DNA from: JBBRVW01 sp963784645
GTDB taxonomy: Bacteria > Actinomycetota > Actinomycetes > JACCUZ01
NCBI GenBank assembly: GCA_963784645.1
Contig: CAWARY010000005.1
Span: 1 to 64,000 of the forward strand
Direction of reading: 5' to 3'
Length of the DNA: 64,000 nucleotides
The position numbers and the translations under genes were made by a program. The notes under the pieces were generated by a model, which searched no databases, had not been told where the DNA came from, and was given only the letters and a program-made list of their open reading frames with translations. This document shows positions 1 through 8,756 of this stretch, piece by piece; position 1 is the first letter of the stretch; each line of letters opens with the position of its first letter.

Positions 1-247
1 CGGCGTCATCGGGTACGACGCCGAGCCGCAGCATGGCCCGCTGCGGCAGCGACGGGGCAGGAGCGGAGATCGTGGCGCGTACGCCGGACCACACCACTTC
101 TGCGGTCCCGGTCGGGACCTGGGACCGCGCTGAGGAGCGGCATTCATGACAACCGACCAGGTGGGCCTCGACGCTCAGCTCGGCGGCCGGCTCGAGCCGC
201 CCCGCGGCGTACGCCTCCCAGACAGGAGCATCGATGTGCCAGGTCAT
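1..247 (-). CDS. Anti-sigma factor with zf-HC2 zinc finger (partial, runs off left end)
   Basis: Only the first 82 codons are inside the window. The ATG at 247 overlaps the TGA of the upstream sigma gene (ATGA), so the two are translationally coupled. The start reads MTWHIDAPVWEAYAAGRLEP and is followed by H29-x3-C33-x2-C36 (HLVGCHEC), the zinc signature of anti-sigma factors of the zf-HC2/ZAS type. Such proteins hold a cognate ECF sigma factor inactive, usually as membrane proteins with a C-terminal receptor part, which is not visible here. The role as partner of the neighbouring sigma factor is inferred from this adjacency and the family pattern. Confidence 0.8.
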   Translation of the reverse strand, partial: MTWHIDAPVWEAYAAGRLEPAAELSVEAHLVGCHECRSSARSQVPTGTAEVVWSGVRATISAPAPSLPQRAMLRLGVVPDDA

Positions 248-803
248 GACTGTGCCTCCAACGAGATCAGCTGCTCGCGCAGCTTCGACTTCGCGATGCG
301 GACGCGGCTCTTGACCGTGCCTTGCGGGATGCCGAGGAGATGGGCTGACTCCCTCGTGGAGAGCCCGTCGATCACCGTCGCCTGCAACACCTGTCGCAGC
401 TCCGGCGAGAGCGAGCGCAGGGCGTCGCCGACCGATCCGTGTTCCACCGCGACCAGCAGCTCGTCCTCCGCGCTGCGTACCGTCGGCGACAGGGCCGACA
501 GCATCCGGCTCTCCATGGGTACCGGCTGAGCCCGCCTGCGCAGTCGGGAGACCAGCTGCCGGATCGCGATCCCCCACAGCCACGCGCCCACGTCCCCGTC
601 GCCCCGGAAGTGCGCGGGCTCCGCCAGACCGCGACGAACGCATCGTGCAGCGCCTCGTCCGCCAGGTCCTCATCAGCAGTACGCCGACGCAACCTCAGCA
701 GCAGCCACGCCGAGTGCCGCCCCACCAGCTCGCGCAAGGCAGCCTCGTCACCCTGGGCAATCAGACCCAGGAGCTCGGAGTCGGGGAGCTGATCCACACG
801 CAC
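244..803 (-). pseudogene. ECF RNA polymerase sigma factor, frameshifted
   Basis: The N-terminal half (GTG at 803, MRVDQLPDSELLGLIAQGDE) carries sigma region 2 with DLADEALHDAFVAVWR. The C-terminal half, in another frame, continues as GAWLWGIAIRQL and then region 4 with LSPELRQVL, GLSTRESAHLLGIPQGTVKSR and ends at 244. The junction lies near position 617, where one base seems missing, so no full protein can be read as the sequence stands. Together the halves give a normal ECF length of about 186 residues. It is coupled to the anti-sigma gene downstream. A sequencing error and true decay cannot be told apart, but several neighbours in the first 8 kb are also frameshifted. Confidence 0.8.
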
Positions 804-839
804 ACTGTCGCGTGTGGCAGGCGGATCGGATCACGATGA

Positions 840-1546
840 GCGGAACTTTCTCCGCCAAGGTCTCGGAGAAGCTGAACGCGACCGGAACGGGCAACCACAC
901 CCGACGCGGCTGCGACCAGTTGCCACCCGTTGCCTGCCCAGCGAGAGCGACCTGTCGAGATCCGGGCGGGGCCGCCGCCGGCTCGTCGAGCTTGCTGTCA
1001 CGAGGAGCAGCCTGCCGCGTGAGGTCTTCGCGGCACCCGCGTGCCGTAAGGCCCCATGTGACGTCTTCATCCAGCGGAGGGAGGACGAGACGGCACGCGC
1101 CCGGCTCGGCGAACGGCAGCAGCGCACACCCGGCCGGGTCGGCGCCGTACTCGGCCAGGGCGCCTCACACGATGCCGAGCTGCACCGCGCACACGACATC
1201 CGGGTGCCGGTGCGCGGCCTCGAGCAGCGGACGGCGGTCAGCGGAGTTCTGCCTGGCGTTCCGGCACGGCTTCAGGCGTGAATCCCAGGTTGTCGAGGAG
1301 CCGAAGGACCTCATCACGCGGGCACGGGGGAGCACGGGCTGGCTGTCCGGCTGCGCCGGAGCCAGGTGGTCGCCGCGAGCATGGCTGGCACTTCCCAGCG
1401 ACGCGGCGGGAACGCCCTGCCACGGGAGATGGTCGACCGTCGCGCAGTGCGGATGGGCATCCCGGGGCGGCGGCGTGACACGGCAAATTGACGTAGAAGT
1501 CGGGTTGCTGCGACGTCTAGTGTCCCGCCTCGTGGAGGCCACCAGC
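840..1546. other. Gene-poor stretch holding only a regulator remnant
   Basis: Apart from the degraded regulator on the minus strand at about 895-1320, I see no intact gene in either strand. The long open frames here are typical high-GC antisense frames with no family resemblance. No clear promoter or terminator was found. Confidence 0.5.
895..1320 (-). pseudogene. Remnant of an ArsR-like winged-helix regulator (C-terminal part)
   Basis: On the minus strand the pieces DEVLRLLDNLGFTPEA, PLLEAAHRHPDVVCAVQLGIV, GALAEYGADPAGCALLPFAE and GACRLVLPP appear in order but in different frames, with an in-frame TGA at about 1165. This series matches the C-terminal half of an actinobacterial winged-helix regulator family that ends with a 'GF.PE...CPFLE.A...VVCAVHLGLM.GALAE.GA' pattern (from memory of the family). 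The DNA-binding N-terminal half is not recognisable upstream. With at least two lesions and a missing N-terminus this is a true remnant rather than one base-call error. It lies directly upstream of the ECF sigma gene on the same strand. Confidence 0.5.
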
Positions 1547-2125
1547 ATGCACACCGACCGCCTTGAGCTTCGTCCGGTCCGGGAGGAGGACGTCGAGCGG
1601 ATCCTGGAGTACCGCAACCTTCCGGAGGTCTCCCGCTGGCTGCTGCGCACCGAGGTCGATCCCACGTCGTTCCGGGCGGCATGGGCGCGCGCGGCCGAAG
1701 ATCCCGACGACCACAGCGTGGCGGTGGTCCTCGACGGCGTGGTGATCGGAACCGTGTCGCTGGCCGTGGTTGACGGGATGGGTCAGCCCGGCATGCCGAC
1801 GCGGACCGAGGCAGAGCTCGGCTACATCTTTGACCCGGCGTTCGCCGGACATGGGTACGCGACCGAGGCGGTCACCGCGATGGTGGCGCACGCGTTCGAG
1901 CAGTTGGGCGTGCGCCGAATCACCGCTGGCTGTTTCGCGGACAACCTCGCCTCGGTGCGGATCCTCGAGAAGGTCGGGATGCGGCGTGAGCAGCACGGCG
2001 TCGGCGACTCCTGGCACGCCGAGCTGGGCTGGGTGGACGGCTACACGTACGGCCTACTGGTGGAGAGCTGGCGCGCTCGGGCCGTGCAGTGGGATGGCAA
2101 ACGACCTCGCCTGCACCCGCCATAG
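1547..2125 (+). CDS. GNAT family N-acetyltransferase
   Basis: A 192-residue protein beginning MHTDRLELRPVREEDVERI, the classic start of RimJ/RimL-like acetyltransferases that transfer acetyl from acetyl-CoA to an amine. The acetyl-CoA loop region reads ELGYIFDPAFAGHGYATEAV and is followed by GVRRITAGCFADNLASVRIL and EKVGM, both typical of the fold. The frame stays open far upstream, but residues before M at 1547 resemble no acetyltransferase, so this ATG is chosen. The substrate is unknown. It is followed after 23 bases by a VOC-fold gene on the same strand. Confidence 0.85.
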   Translation: MHTDRLELRPVREEDVERILEYRNLPEVSRWLLRTEVDPTSFRAAWARAAEDPDDHSVAVVLDGVVIGTVSLAVVDGMGQPGMPTRTEAELGYIFDPAFAGHGYATEAVTAMVAHAFEQLGVRRITAGCFADNLASVRILEKVGMRREQHGVGDSWHAELGWVDGYTYGLLVESWRARAVQWDGKRPRLHPP

Positions 2126-2148
2126 GTGTGAGGTCTGCGACCAGCCCC

Positions 2149-2613
2149 ATGCCGGAGACCTCCGCTCCCCGACAACTGCGACTGATCATTGAGACCGACG
2201 ACTTCGACGGGGCAGTCGCCTTCTACCGAGACGTCTTGGGCATGCCCGAGCAGCCCGCCTTCGCCACGACGGGCGATGACCGAGTCTCGATCCTCCATGC
2301 GGGCACAGCGACCATCGAGCTTGCCACGGCCGAGCACACCAGGTACATCGACCAAGTCGAGGGCGCGCCACACGAGCCGGGCCCAGCCCTGCGCATCGCT
2401 CTCGAGGTCGACGACACCCCGGCCGCCCTGGACTCGGCCCGGGACCACGGGTTGCGTGTGATCGCTCCCCCGATCACGACGCCGTTCCAGACCGTCAACG
2501 GTCGCATCGCCGGTCCGGCCGGCTGGCAGGTCACCTTCTTCCAGGAGCTGGAGTCGCTGGCCGAGCGCTCACTACGAGAGGGCTTCACCACCGACGACCG
2601 CCGCGCAAGGTGA
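2149..2613 (+). CDS. VOC (glyoxalase/bleomycin-resistance fold) family protein
   Basis: A 154-residue single-domain protein with the paired beta-alpha-beta-beta-beta units of the vicinal oxygen chelate fold: RLIIETDDFDGAVAFYRDVLGM near the N-terminus and ALRIALEVDDTPAALDSARDHG in the second half. It ends with AGPAGWQVTFFQE, where VOC proteins usually place the last metal ligand. The start at 2149 (MPETSAPRQL) is preferred because upstream residues overlap the previous gene and are not conserved. Reaction and substrate cannot be read from the sequence; members include lyases, dioxygenases and drug-binding proteins. Confidence 0.75.
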   Translation: MPETSAPRQLRLIIETDDFDGAVAFYRDVLGMPEQPAFATTGDDRVSILHAGTATIELATAEHTRYIDQVEGAPHEPGPALRIALEVDDTPAALDSARDHGLRVIAPPITTPFQTVNGRIAGPAGWQVTFFQELESLAERSLREGFTTDDRRAR

Positions 2614-2644
2614 CCCCGCAACGGGTGGCGGGGGCGCTCCGAGC

Positions 2645-2781
2645 CTCGTGCACGGCGTCTTCAGCGTCTGTGCGTGATCCGAGCATCCGGTACGCCACCG
2701 CCACCGGACGGCCACGCTGCTCCTCGAAAGCTGCTCCTCGAAGGCCTGAGCCAGGGGTTCTTCCGGATGCGCCTCGCTCAT
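2645..2781 (-). pseudogene. 5' remnant of an ECF (SigJ-like) sigma factor
   Basis: A minus-strand ATG at 2781 has a good ribosome-binding site (GAGAAAGG). It encodes MSEAHPEEPLAQAFEEQ and then, after a frameshift, RGRPVAVAYRMLGSRTDAED and AVHEA, which is the start of region 2 in SigJ-type sigma factors. The frame breaks at a 14-base tandem duplication (CTGCTCCTCGAA at 2717 and again at 2731). Homology ends soon after, so at least 80% of the gene is missing. This is the third sigma-factor sequence within 4 kb. Confidence 0.6.
2717..2742. repeat. 14-base tandem duplication breaking a sigma-factor remnant
   Basis: CTGCTCCTCGAA occurs at 2717-2728 and again at 2731-2742, a period of 14 bases. 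Because 14 is not a multiple of three it shifts the frame of the sigma remnant that runs through it on the minus strand. It looks like a slippage duplication. Confidence 0.7.
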
Positions 2782-3148
2782 GACGGTTACCTTTCTCTCC
2801 GCGGTTCCGTCATGTGCATGACGCGTAGCGAAGGACCGAGGTAACCGAGAGGAGCAAGGCAAGAACCGGTCCACGAGCGCCGCCCCTCATCGCGAGTGGG
2901 CCCGCATCACACCGACCGTGCCTACCAGCACCGTCGACGATGCGCCACCGCGCCGGCCTTGGTCGATCCCCAGCTCGCCGATGAGGAACCCGTGGCCCGG
3001 GCGGAGACGTCTGGCCTCTTGAGTGCTGGTCGGCGAACATGGTGGTCGGCTGATGGTGGAGCGGCGCCGGGGCTCGGACGGGCAGGCGACGCACCAGCTG
3101 GCCGTCGCTGCGTCACCTACAACTCGTGACGCGTCGGAAGGAGTTGTC
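2782..3148. other. Intergenic stretch before the ECF41 sigma gene
   Basis: I recognise no gene in these 367 bases on either strand. The region should carry the promoters of the divergent sigma remnant and of the downstream ECF41 gene. No copy of the TGTCACA-N16-CGTC element was found here on the plus strand, so autoregulation of that sigma gene is not supported by sequence. Confidence 0.4.
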
Positions 3149-4066
3149 GTGGGCCGCACGGAGGAGTTCGAGGAACTCAGGCCACTGCTGTTCTCCCTCG
3201 CCTACCGCCTGCTGGGCAGCGTGGCCGAGGCGGAGGATGCGGTGCAAGAGGCGTGGTTGCGTTACGACACGACTCCGACTCGGCCGCAATCGCCCAAGGC
3301 GTTTCTCTCCGCCGTCGTCACCAGGATCTCGATCGACGTGCTGCGCTCGGCGCGGGTGCGGAGGGTGCAGTACGTGGGGGAGTGGCTGCCGGAGCCCTTG
3401 CTCACCGACCCGTACGAGGATCCGGCCCGGTCGGCGGAGCTGGGGGAGTCGCTGTCCATGGCGGCGTTGTTGCTGCTCGAGCGTCTGTCTCCGCTCGAAC
3501 GCGCCGTCTTCGTGCTGCGCGAGGTCTTCGCCTACGACTTCGCCGACGTAGCCGCTGCCGTTGATCGATCCGAGGCGGCCTGCCGGCAGCTGTTGGTGAG
3601 AGCTCGACGCCACATGGACAGCGGACGTCCACGGTTCGAGGCGGACCGGCACGCGCGCAACAAGCTGGCCGCCCGCTTCTTCGACGCCTTCCGCCATGGC
3701 GACGTCGAGGCCCTGAAGGCGGCGCTCGCCGCGGACGTCGAGCTCGTGGGCGATGCCGGCGGCAAGGCGCCCGCACTGGCTCGCGCCGTGGTCGGAGCGG
3801 ACAAGGTCGCCGGCCTCCTCGCGTCACTCTTCCCCCGGCTCGACCGGGTCGGCGCGACCCTCGACGAGTGCCAGGTCAACGGTCAGCCCGGCGCAATCCT
3901 CCGGGACCGCGAGGGCAAGGTGGCCTTTACGTTCGCGCTGGACGTGCTAGGCGGACGTGTCCAGACCATCCGTTCGGTCGGCAACCCCGACAAGCTCCGA
4001 CACCTCGGCCCGGTCGCGGACACCTGGGCTCTCCAGCGCGAGTTCAGGAAGACTCGCCAGGAGTGA
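3149..4066 (+). CDS. ECF41-type RNA polymerase sigma factor with SnoaL-like C-terminal domain
   Basis: A 305-residue sigma factor. Region 2 is FSLAYRLLGSVAEAEDAVQEAW, the linker has the ECF41 motif YVGEWLPEPL, region 4 reads LERAVFVLREVFAYDFADVA, and a roughly 110-residue SnoaL-like tail ends with NPDKL, the other ECF41 hallmark. The tail is known to modulate sigma activity in place of an anti-sigma factor. The GTG at 3149 follows GGAAGGAG and is preferred over an upstream in-frame start without homology. The neighbour is a convergent doxX-like gene that carries a perfect ECF41 promoter at 4597-4623, which makes it a likely direct target. Confidence 0.92.
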   Translation: MGRTEEFEELRPLLFSLAYRLLGSVAEAEDAVQEAWLRYDTTPTRPQSPKAFLSAVVTRISIDVLRSARVRRVQYVGEWLPEPLLTDPYEDPARSAELGESLSMAALLLLERLSPLERAVFVLREVFAYDFADVAAAVDRSEAACRQLLVRARRHMDSGRPRFEADRHARNKLAARFFDAFRHGDVEALKAALAADVELVGDAGGKAPALARAVVGADKVAGLLASLFPRLDRVGATLDECQVNGQPGAILRDREGKVAFTFALDVLGGRVQTIRSVGNPDKLRHLGPVADTWALQREFRKTRQE

Positions 4067-4076
4067 GCTCTGCGCA

Positions 4077-4460
4077 TCAGGAGGCGAAGGACTCGGGTCC
4101 GAACCGGCCGACTGCGATGAACACCGCGAGCACGACGTAGACGAGGTTGACCAGGACCAGCTTGAACTGGCCGAGACGCCCGTGGGTGATCATCGCTCCG
4201 ATCATGAGGCCGACCCAGCACACCGCGGTGACCGGCACCATGACCGGCGCGACGTCCACCACGGCGGGAAGGATCAGGCCGACCGCCGCGAGCAGCTCCA
4301 GCGCGCCGAGAGTCTTCACGAACGCGGGGCTGACATCGCGAGTCCATGCGGCTCCCTCATGATGCTGCAGCTTCTCCTTGGGGATGAACGTCTTCGTGAA
4401 GCCTCCGGTCAGTGCGACCATCGCCAAGAGGCCGGCCGCAATCCACAGGATGGTGTCCAT
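4077..4460 (-). CDS. DoxX family membrane protein
   Basis: A 127-residue protein with four predicted membrane helices, beginning MDTILWIAAGLLAMVALTGG and containing TLGALELLAAVGLILP, typical of DoxX-like proteins. The family is linked to redox and oxidative-stress functions in actinobacteria, but its biochemical role is poorly defined. The gene is convergent with the ECF41 sigma gene, ten bases apart at their ends. A TGTCACA-N16-CGTC promoter lies about 135 bases upstream, so control by an ECF41 sigma factor is likely. Confidence 0.85.
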   Translation of the reverse strand: MDTILWIAAGLLAMVALTGGFTKTFIPKEKLQHHEGAAWTRDVSPAFVKTLGALELLAAVGLILPAVVDVAPVMVPVTAVCWVGLMIGAMITHGRLGQFKLVLVNLVYVVLAVFIAVGRFGPESFAS

Positions 4461-5019
4461 GATCTTCTCCTTGAGGGGTTCTGCTTCCAGGCACGACTCC
4501 GCTGGGTGCAGCAGAGCGGAGCGAGACGCCCCGAACCTCCGGCGCGGTCAAGCGAGTGCTGACCGCGGTGGAGGGAGACTCACGCTCGTGCTCTGAGACG
4601 GTCATGGTCGGTCGTGTGTGACATGGGCTCGGAACCGCCCACGACGACCTATTGCCCGGCGACGTCCGGCTGCGTCGCCCTTCCACCCGCTGTCCAGCGT
4701 CGAAGCGTGACCGACAACCTCCCCGCGCGATCAGGCCTCCGCGGCGCGCGGAGTCACTGTCGACCGGATTTTGCTTGACTTCTCCTCGGGGAGCCTGTGA
4801 CGTGGCAGCTGGTAGCGAGTGGTGCGCTGGTGCTGAGGTCGATGGGCTACCCACGCCGACAACCCCAGGCCGCGTCGGCCCTCGTCGCGCCGGTGCCGAT
4901 GTCGTGCGACATGTGGACCGACCGGCAGGAGTGCTGACAGCCACCATCGCGCGGCTGGTCATCGGACTTCGATCTCGGAGCTTCCACTGCCAGGAACGCA
5001 GGAACGCAAGGGAGATCGC
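4461..5019. other. 559-base stretch without a gene
   Basis: Apart from the ECF41-type promoter at 4597-4623 and the doxX leader I see nothing definite. The downstream glycosyltransferase gene is preceded by a direct repeat (AGGAACGC twice, around 4992-5007) and a ribosome-binding site AAGGGAG. Open frames here show no family resemblance. Confidence 0.5.
4597..4623 (-). promoter_or_regulatory. ECF41-type promoter for the doxX-like gene
   Basis: On the minus strand TGTCACA (4623-4617) is followed by exactly 16 bases and CGTC (4600-4597). This matches the published ECF41 consensus TGTCACA-N16-CGTC at every position. It points at the doxX-like gene starting at 4460, leaving a leader of about 130 bases. 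Two ECF41 genes lie within 3 kb. Confidence 0.75.
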
Positions 5020-6175
5020 ATGCGCGCGCTGTTGACCTCGTACGGCTCGAGGGGAGACGTCCAACCGATGGTGGCTCTCGCGGTTGAGTTGCAGGCACTC
5101 GGTGCGGAGGTGCGGATGTGCGCTCCGCCGGATGAGGAATTCACGCAGCTGTTGACCCGCGAAGGTGTACCGCCGGTGCCGTTTGCGCGAACCTGGCGTT
5201 CATGGGAACGTCCGCCGACTGCCGCGGAGCGCCAAGCAGCGCGTGGCCGACTTCATCGCCGCGCAGTACGACACAGTCGCCGAGGCGGCCGCAGGATGCG
5301 ACGTGATCGTGGCTACCGCCATGTCGCAGTTCGTCGGGCCCTCAGTGGCCGAGAGGCTGGGAATCCCGTACCGGTACGCGCTCTTCTGCCCGGACGTGCT
5401 GGATGGCCTTGACGGCCTGAGCTTCAACGAGTTGTTCGGTCAGCCGATCAACAGCCACCGAGCGTCGATCGGCCTACCACCGACGGGCAACGTCGGCGAG
5501 TTCATGTTCACCTCCGAACCCTTCCTGGCTGCCGACCCGACGCTGGGCCCGTGGGGTGGGCAGGAGGGGTTCGATGTCATGCAGACCGGTGCGTGGGTCC
5601 TGCCCGACGAGCGCCTACTCCCGGCCGAGTTGCTGAGGTTCCTGGACGCCGGCGATCCGCCCGTGTACGTGGGCTTTGGCAGCATGCGAACCGTCGCTGA
5701 GGACAGCGCGCGAACGACGATCCTGGGGATCCGTGCGCAGGGCCGCCGCGTGGTTGTTGGCCGCGGCTGGGCGGGCCTGGCCGCGATCGATGACCAGGAT
5801 GACTGTTTCGTCGTCGGGGAGGTCAACCAGCAGAAGATGTTCGAGCGGGTGGCTGCAGTCGTGCATCACGGCGGGGCAGGCACAACGACGACTGCAGCCC
5901 GCGCAGGAGTGCCGCAGGTGGTGGTCCCCCAAGCAGGCGACCAAACCTACTGGGCGGGCCGGGTGGCCGAACTCGGGATCGGCGCTGCTCACGAAGGCCC
6001 GACGCCGACCGTCGAGTCCCTGTCGGCCGCGCTCGAGACGGCGGTCGCGCCAGTGACTCGCGCACGCGCACGCGCGGTTGCCGCTGAGGTTCGGACCGAC
6101 GGTGCGCAGACGGCCGCGGCGCTGCTGGCCACTGGCGAGTCAGCGAACGGCCGACACGGCACGGTCGACGCATGA
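5020..6175 (+). pseudogene. UDP-glycosyltransferase (GT1/MGT type), frameshifted
   Basis: The start MRALLTSYGSRGDVQPMVAL is diagnostic of sterol/antibiotic glucosyltransferases of family GT1. After about residue 70 the frame moves by one base (around 5215-5245) and continues as QRVADFIAAQYDTVAEAAAG. The C-terminal sugar-nucleotide site reads VVHHGGAGTTTTAARAGVPQ followed by VVPQAGDQTYWAGRV. Joined, the protein is about 385 residues, normal for the family. Such enzymes move a sugar from a nucleotide donor to a lipid or natural product. The gene is monocistronic and has a good ribosome-binding site. One extra base would explain the break; sequencing error is possible. Confidence 0.8.
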
Positions 6176-6576
6176 ACACCCGTTTCCTCGATACAGGACA
6201 GCTACCCGTCCGTCGTCGCAGACGCGGTGGACGTTCGTGAACTGCTCCCGGGTCCGGCAACGGAAGGTGTGGCGGGGTCCACCGGCGCGCACCCTCCGCA
6301 GGCACCTCCCGGCCCACCTCGATGCGTGCAGACAGGCGACAGACAGAGTGGCGCGGGGGCCACCGCGCGTACGACTTCAGGCCGGACCGATCTCTCGACG
6401 AGCGACGTGCATGTCGGCGGTCAACCACCTCGAGGTCCCGACGTTCGGCATCCCGATCTGGTCGGCCTCGTCCACCTTGGCTGGACTGGTCGCCGCCGAG
6501 CCCGGCAAGGGACTATCCGGTCGTTGCAGATCCCCTCGCGATCAGGCCGGGCTCAGGACATGGATACGATCAGGTC
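6176..6576. other. 401-base stretch without a recognisable gene
   Basis: No frame on either strand shows a recognisable family. A short plus-strand frame beginning MSAVNHLEVPTFGIPIWSA (about 6411) is the only candidate remnant and I cannot identify it. No TGTCACA-N16-CGTC element was seen upstream of the second ECF41 gene. Confidence 0.4.
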
Positions 6577-7519
6577 GTGCCTTTGACAGGGGACGACGTC
6601 GACCGGTTCGAGCTGTCGAGGCCGCGTCTGGAGGCCATCGCCTACCGTCTCCTCGGCTCCGCGGACGAGGCACAGGACCTCGTGCAGGAGACGTTCCTGC
6701 GCTGGCACGCCGCCGACGTCGACCGCATCGAGGTCCCCGAGGCTTGGCTGACGAAGGTCCTCACCAACCTGTGCCTCAACCAGCTCACCTCCGCGCGGGC
6801 ACGGCGCGAGACCTACGTGGGCCGATGGCTCCCCGAGCCGCTGCTCGCCGGGGACCCGATGCTCGGCCCGGCCGACACCGCTGAGCAGCGCGAAGCGGTC
6901 TCGTACGCGGTCCTCACCCTCATGGAGCGCCTGTCCCCCAACGAACGGGCCGTGTACGTGCTGCGGGAGGCCTTCGACTACCCGCACCGGGAGATCGCCG
7001 AGATCCTCGACATCACCGAGGCCGCCAGCCAGCAGATCCTTCACCGTGCCAAGAAGCATGTCGCGTACGCCAAGAGCCCGCCCCGACATCGACAAGGCCG
7101 CCGCCCAGCGGATCGTCGAGGAGTTCCTCGCGGCCGCCACCAGCGGCCAGACCGATGAGCTCGTACGCCTGCTCACCAAGGACGCCATCGCCATCGGCGA
7201 CGGCGGAGGGAAGGTTCCGGCACGCACCAAGGCGTTCGAGGGAGCCGTCGCGGTCGCGAAGTTCGTGTGGGGCATGTTCAAGCCGGCCGAGGCCAAGCGC
7301 GCCATCGTCGGCGGCTCGCCCGAGATCTACGCCTGGACCGCCAATGGCGAACCCGCCGTCGTGGCCGTCGTGGAGGGCCGGGTCGTCGCCATCATGTGCC
7401 TGGAGGTCACCGCCGAGGGCATCACTGCCTGCCGCACTCAGGCAAACCCCGACAAGCTCGAACGCGCGACCGACCAATGGGCGGCGGCCGACCACGGGGA
7501 GCCCCTGCTCGTGATGTGA
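6577..7519 (+). pseudogene. Second ECF41-type sigma factor, frameshifted between sigma and SnoaL-like parts
   Basis: The sigma part (GTG at 6577, VPLTGDDVDRFELSRPRLEA) has IAYRLLGSADEAQDLVQETF, the ECF41 motif YVGRWLPEPL and region 4 NERAVYVLREAFDYPHREIA. At about 7076-7082 the frame moves by one base and the SnoaL-like tail continues as RPDIDKAAAQRIVEEFLAAA, ending with ANPDKLERA. Both ECF41 hallmarks are present. The break falls at the domain junction, so a truncated sigma without its regulatory tail could still be made. The next gene is an NAD-dependent epimerase, one of the classic partners of ECF41 genes (carboxymuconolactone decarboxylases, oxidoreductases, epimerases). Confidence 0.82.
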
Positions 7520-7606
7520 CGTGTATCACGCATGGCTCCTGTCAGGAAACGGCGGGCCGTCCGGTTCAGGTGACACCTCCGAAACCGAACCGAACAGGAG
7601 CTGACG

Positions 7607-8537
7607 ATGAGAGTGCTGGTTGCAGGAGCGACAGGAGTGATGGGCAAGGAGCTGGTGCCACGTCTGGTCGATGCGGGACACGAGGTGTTCGCCATGATCC
7701 GCAGGGAGTCGGACAAGGCCAAGGCATCACAGCTGGGCGCGGTGCCGGTCATCGCCGATGCGCTCGATCGCGCCGAGGTCGAGGCCGCCGTGCGCGAGGC
7801 GGCGCCGGAGGTGGTCGTTCACCAGCTGACCGCCATCGGGCACGTCGACCCCCGCCACTTCGAGCGCAGCTTCGCCGCCACCGACCGGCTGCGGATCGAG
7901 GGGACCGACAACCTGCTCGCGGCCGCACGCGCCGTAGGAGTGCGACGGTTCGTCGCCCAGAGCAACGGCGGGTTCACCTACGCCCGGACCGGCGGGCCGG
8001 TCAAGACCGAACAGGACCCCCTGGATCCGCTCACCGATCCGCCCGATGGCCTCGATGATCGCCGCGGTCGAGCACTTGGAGAAGGCCGTGCTGGGCGCCG
8101 ACTGGACCGAAGGGGTCGTGCTGCGCTACGGCGCCTTCTACGGACCCGGCACCTCCATGGCGCCAGGGTCCGAGCAGTTCGAGCTGATCCGCAAGCGCAA
8201 GTTCCCGGTCGTCGGCGACGGCGGCGGGGTGTGGTCGTTCGTCCACATCGCCGACGCCGCCGAGGCCACGGTCGCAGCCGTGGAGAACGGTGGCCGCGGT
8301 GTCTACAACATCGTCGATGACGACCCCGCCCCGGTCGCCGAATGGCTGCCGGAACTGGCGGCGATGCTGGGCGCCAAGAAGCCGATGCGCGTACCGCGGT
8401 TCATCGGACGGCTGGCCGCCGGACCGGCCGGCGTCGTGCTCATGACCGAACTGCGCGGCGCATCCAACGCCAAGGCCAAGCGCGAACTGGGTTGGCACCC
8501 CGCACATCCCAGCTGGCGCCAAGGCCTCCAGGCGTGA
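7607..8537 (+). pseudogene. NAD(P)-dependent epimerase/dehydratase, frameshifted
   Basis: Extended SDR-type protein starting MRVLVAGATGVMGKELVPRL, with the GxxGxxG nucleotide motif at residues 7-13. The first part runs to DPLDPLTDPP; after a one-base shift near 8036-8046 it continues MASMIAAVEHLEKAVLGADW with VLRYGAFYGPG, WSFVHIADAAEAT and a C-terminal substrate region. The joined length of about 310 residues is normal. It follows an ECF41 sigma gene by 87 bases, the gene pairing known for this sigma group, and probably belongs to its regulon. The physiological substrate of these epimerase-like proteins is unknown. Confidence 0.8.
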
Positions 8538-8756
8538 CGACGCGGCGGTTAGCGCCCTGGTCATCGCTACCGGGGCGTTGATCGCCCGCGCGCACAGCCA
8601 GCCACGCGACGGGATCGCCGTACTCCGTGGCGCGTCGTGGCCAGGGTGGCGAGCTGGGCGGCGCGGCCTGCCATGGCCGCAGGTGCACCGCCAGGGCGAC
8701 GTCGTCGCTGTGTCTCGTCCTGTTCGCCCGGAAGCCTCACCGATGGAGGAATCGTC

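Noticed and set aside
812..2125. A 437-residue protein ending in the GNAT domain
   Set aside because: The first 245 codons have no homology and cover the opposite-strand regulator remnant; the ATG at 1547 starts the acetyltransferase exactly.
7540..7561. TGTCAGG followed by CGTC upstream of the epimerase, as an ECF41 promoter
   Set aside because: The spacing is 11 bases instead of 16 and the -35 has two mismatches.
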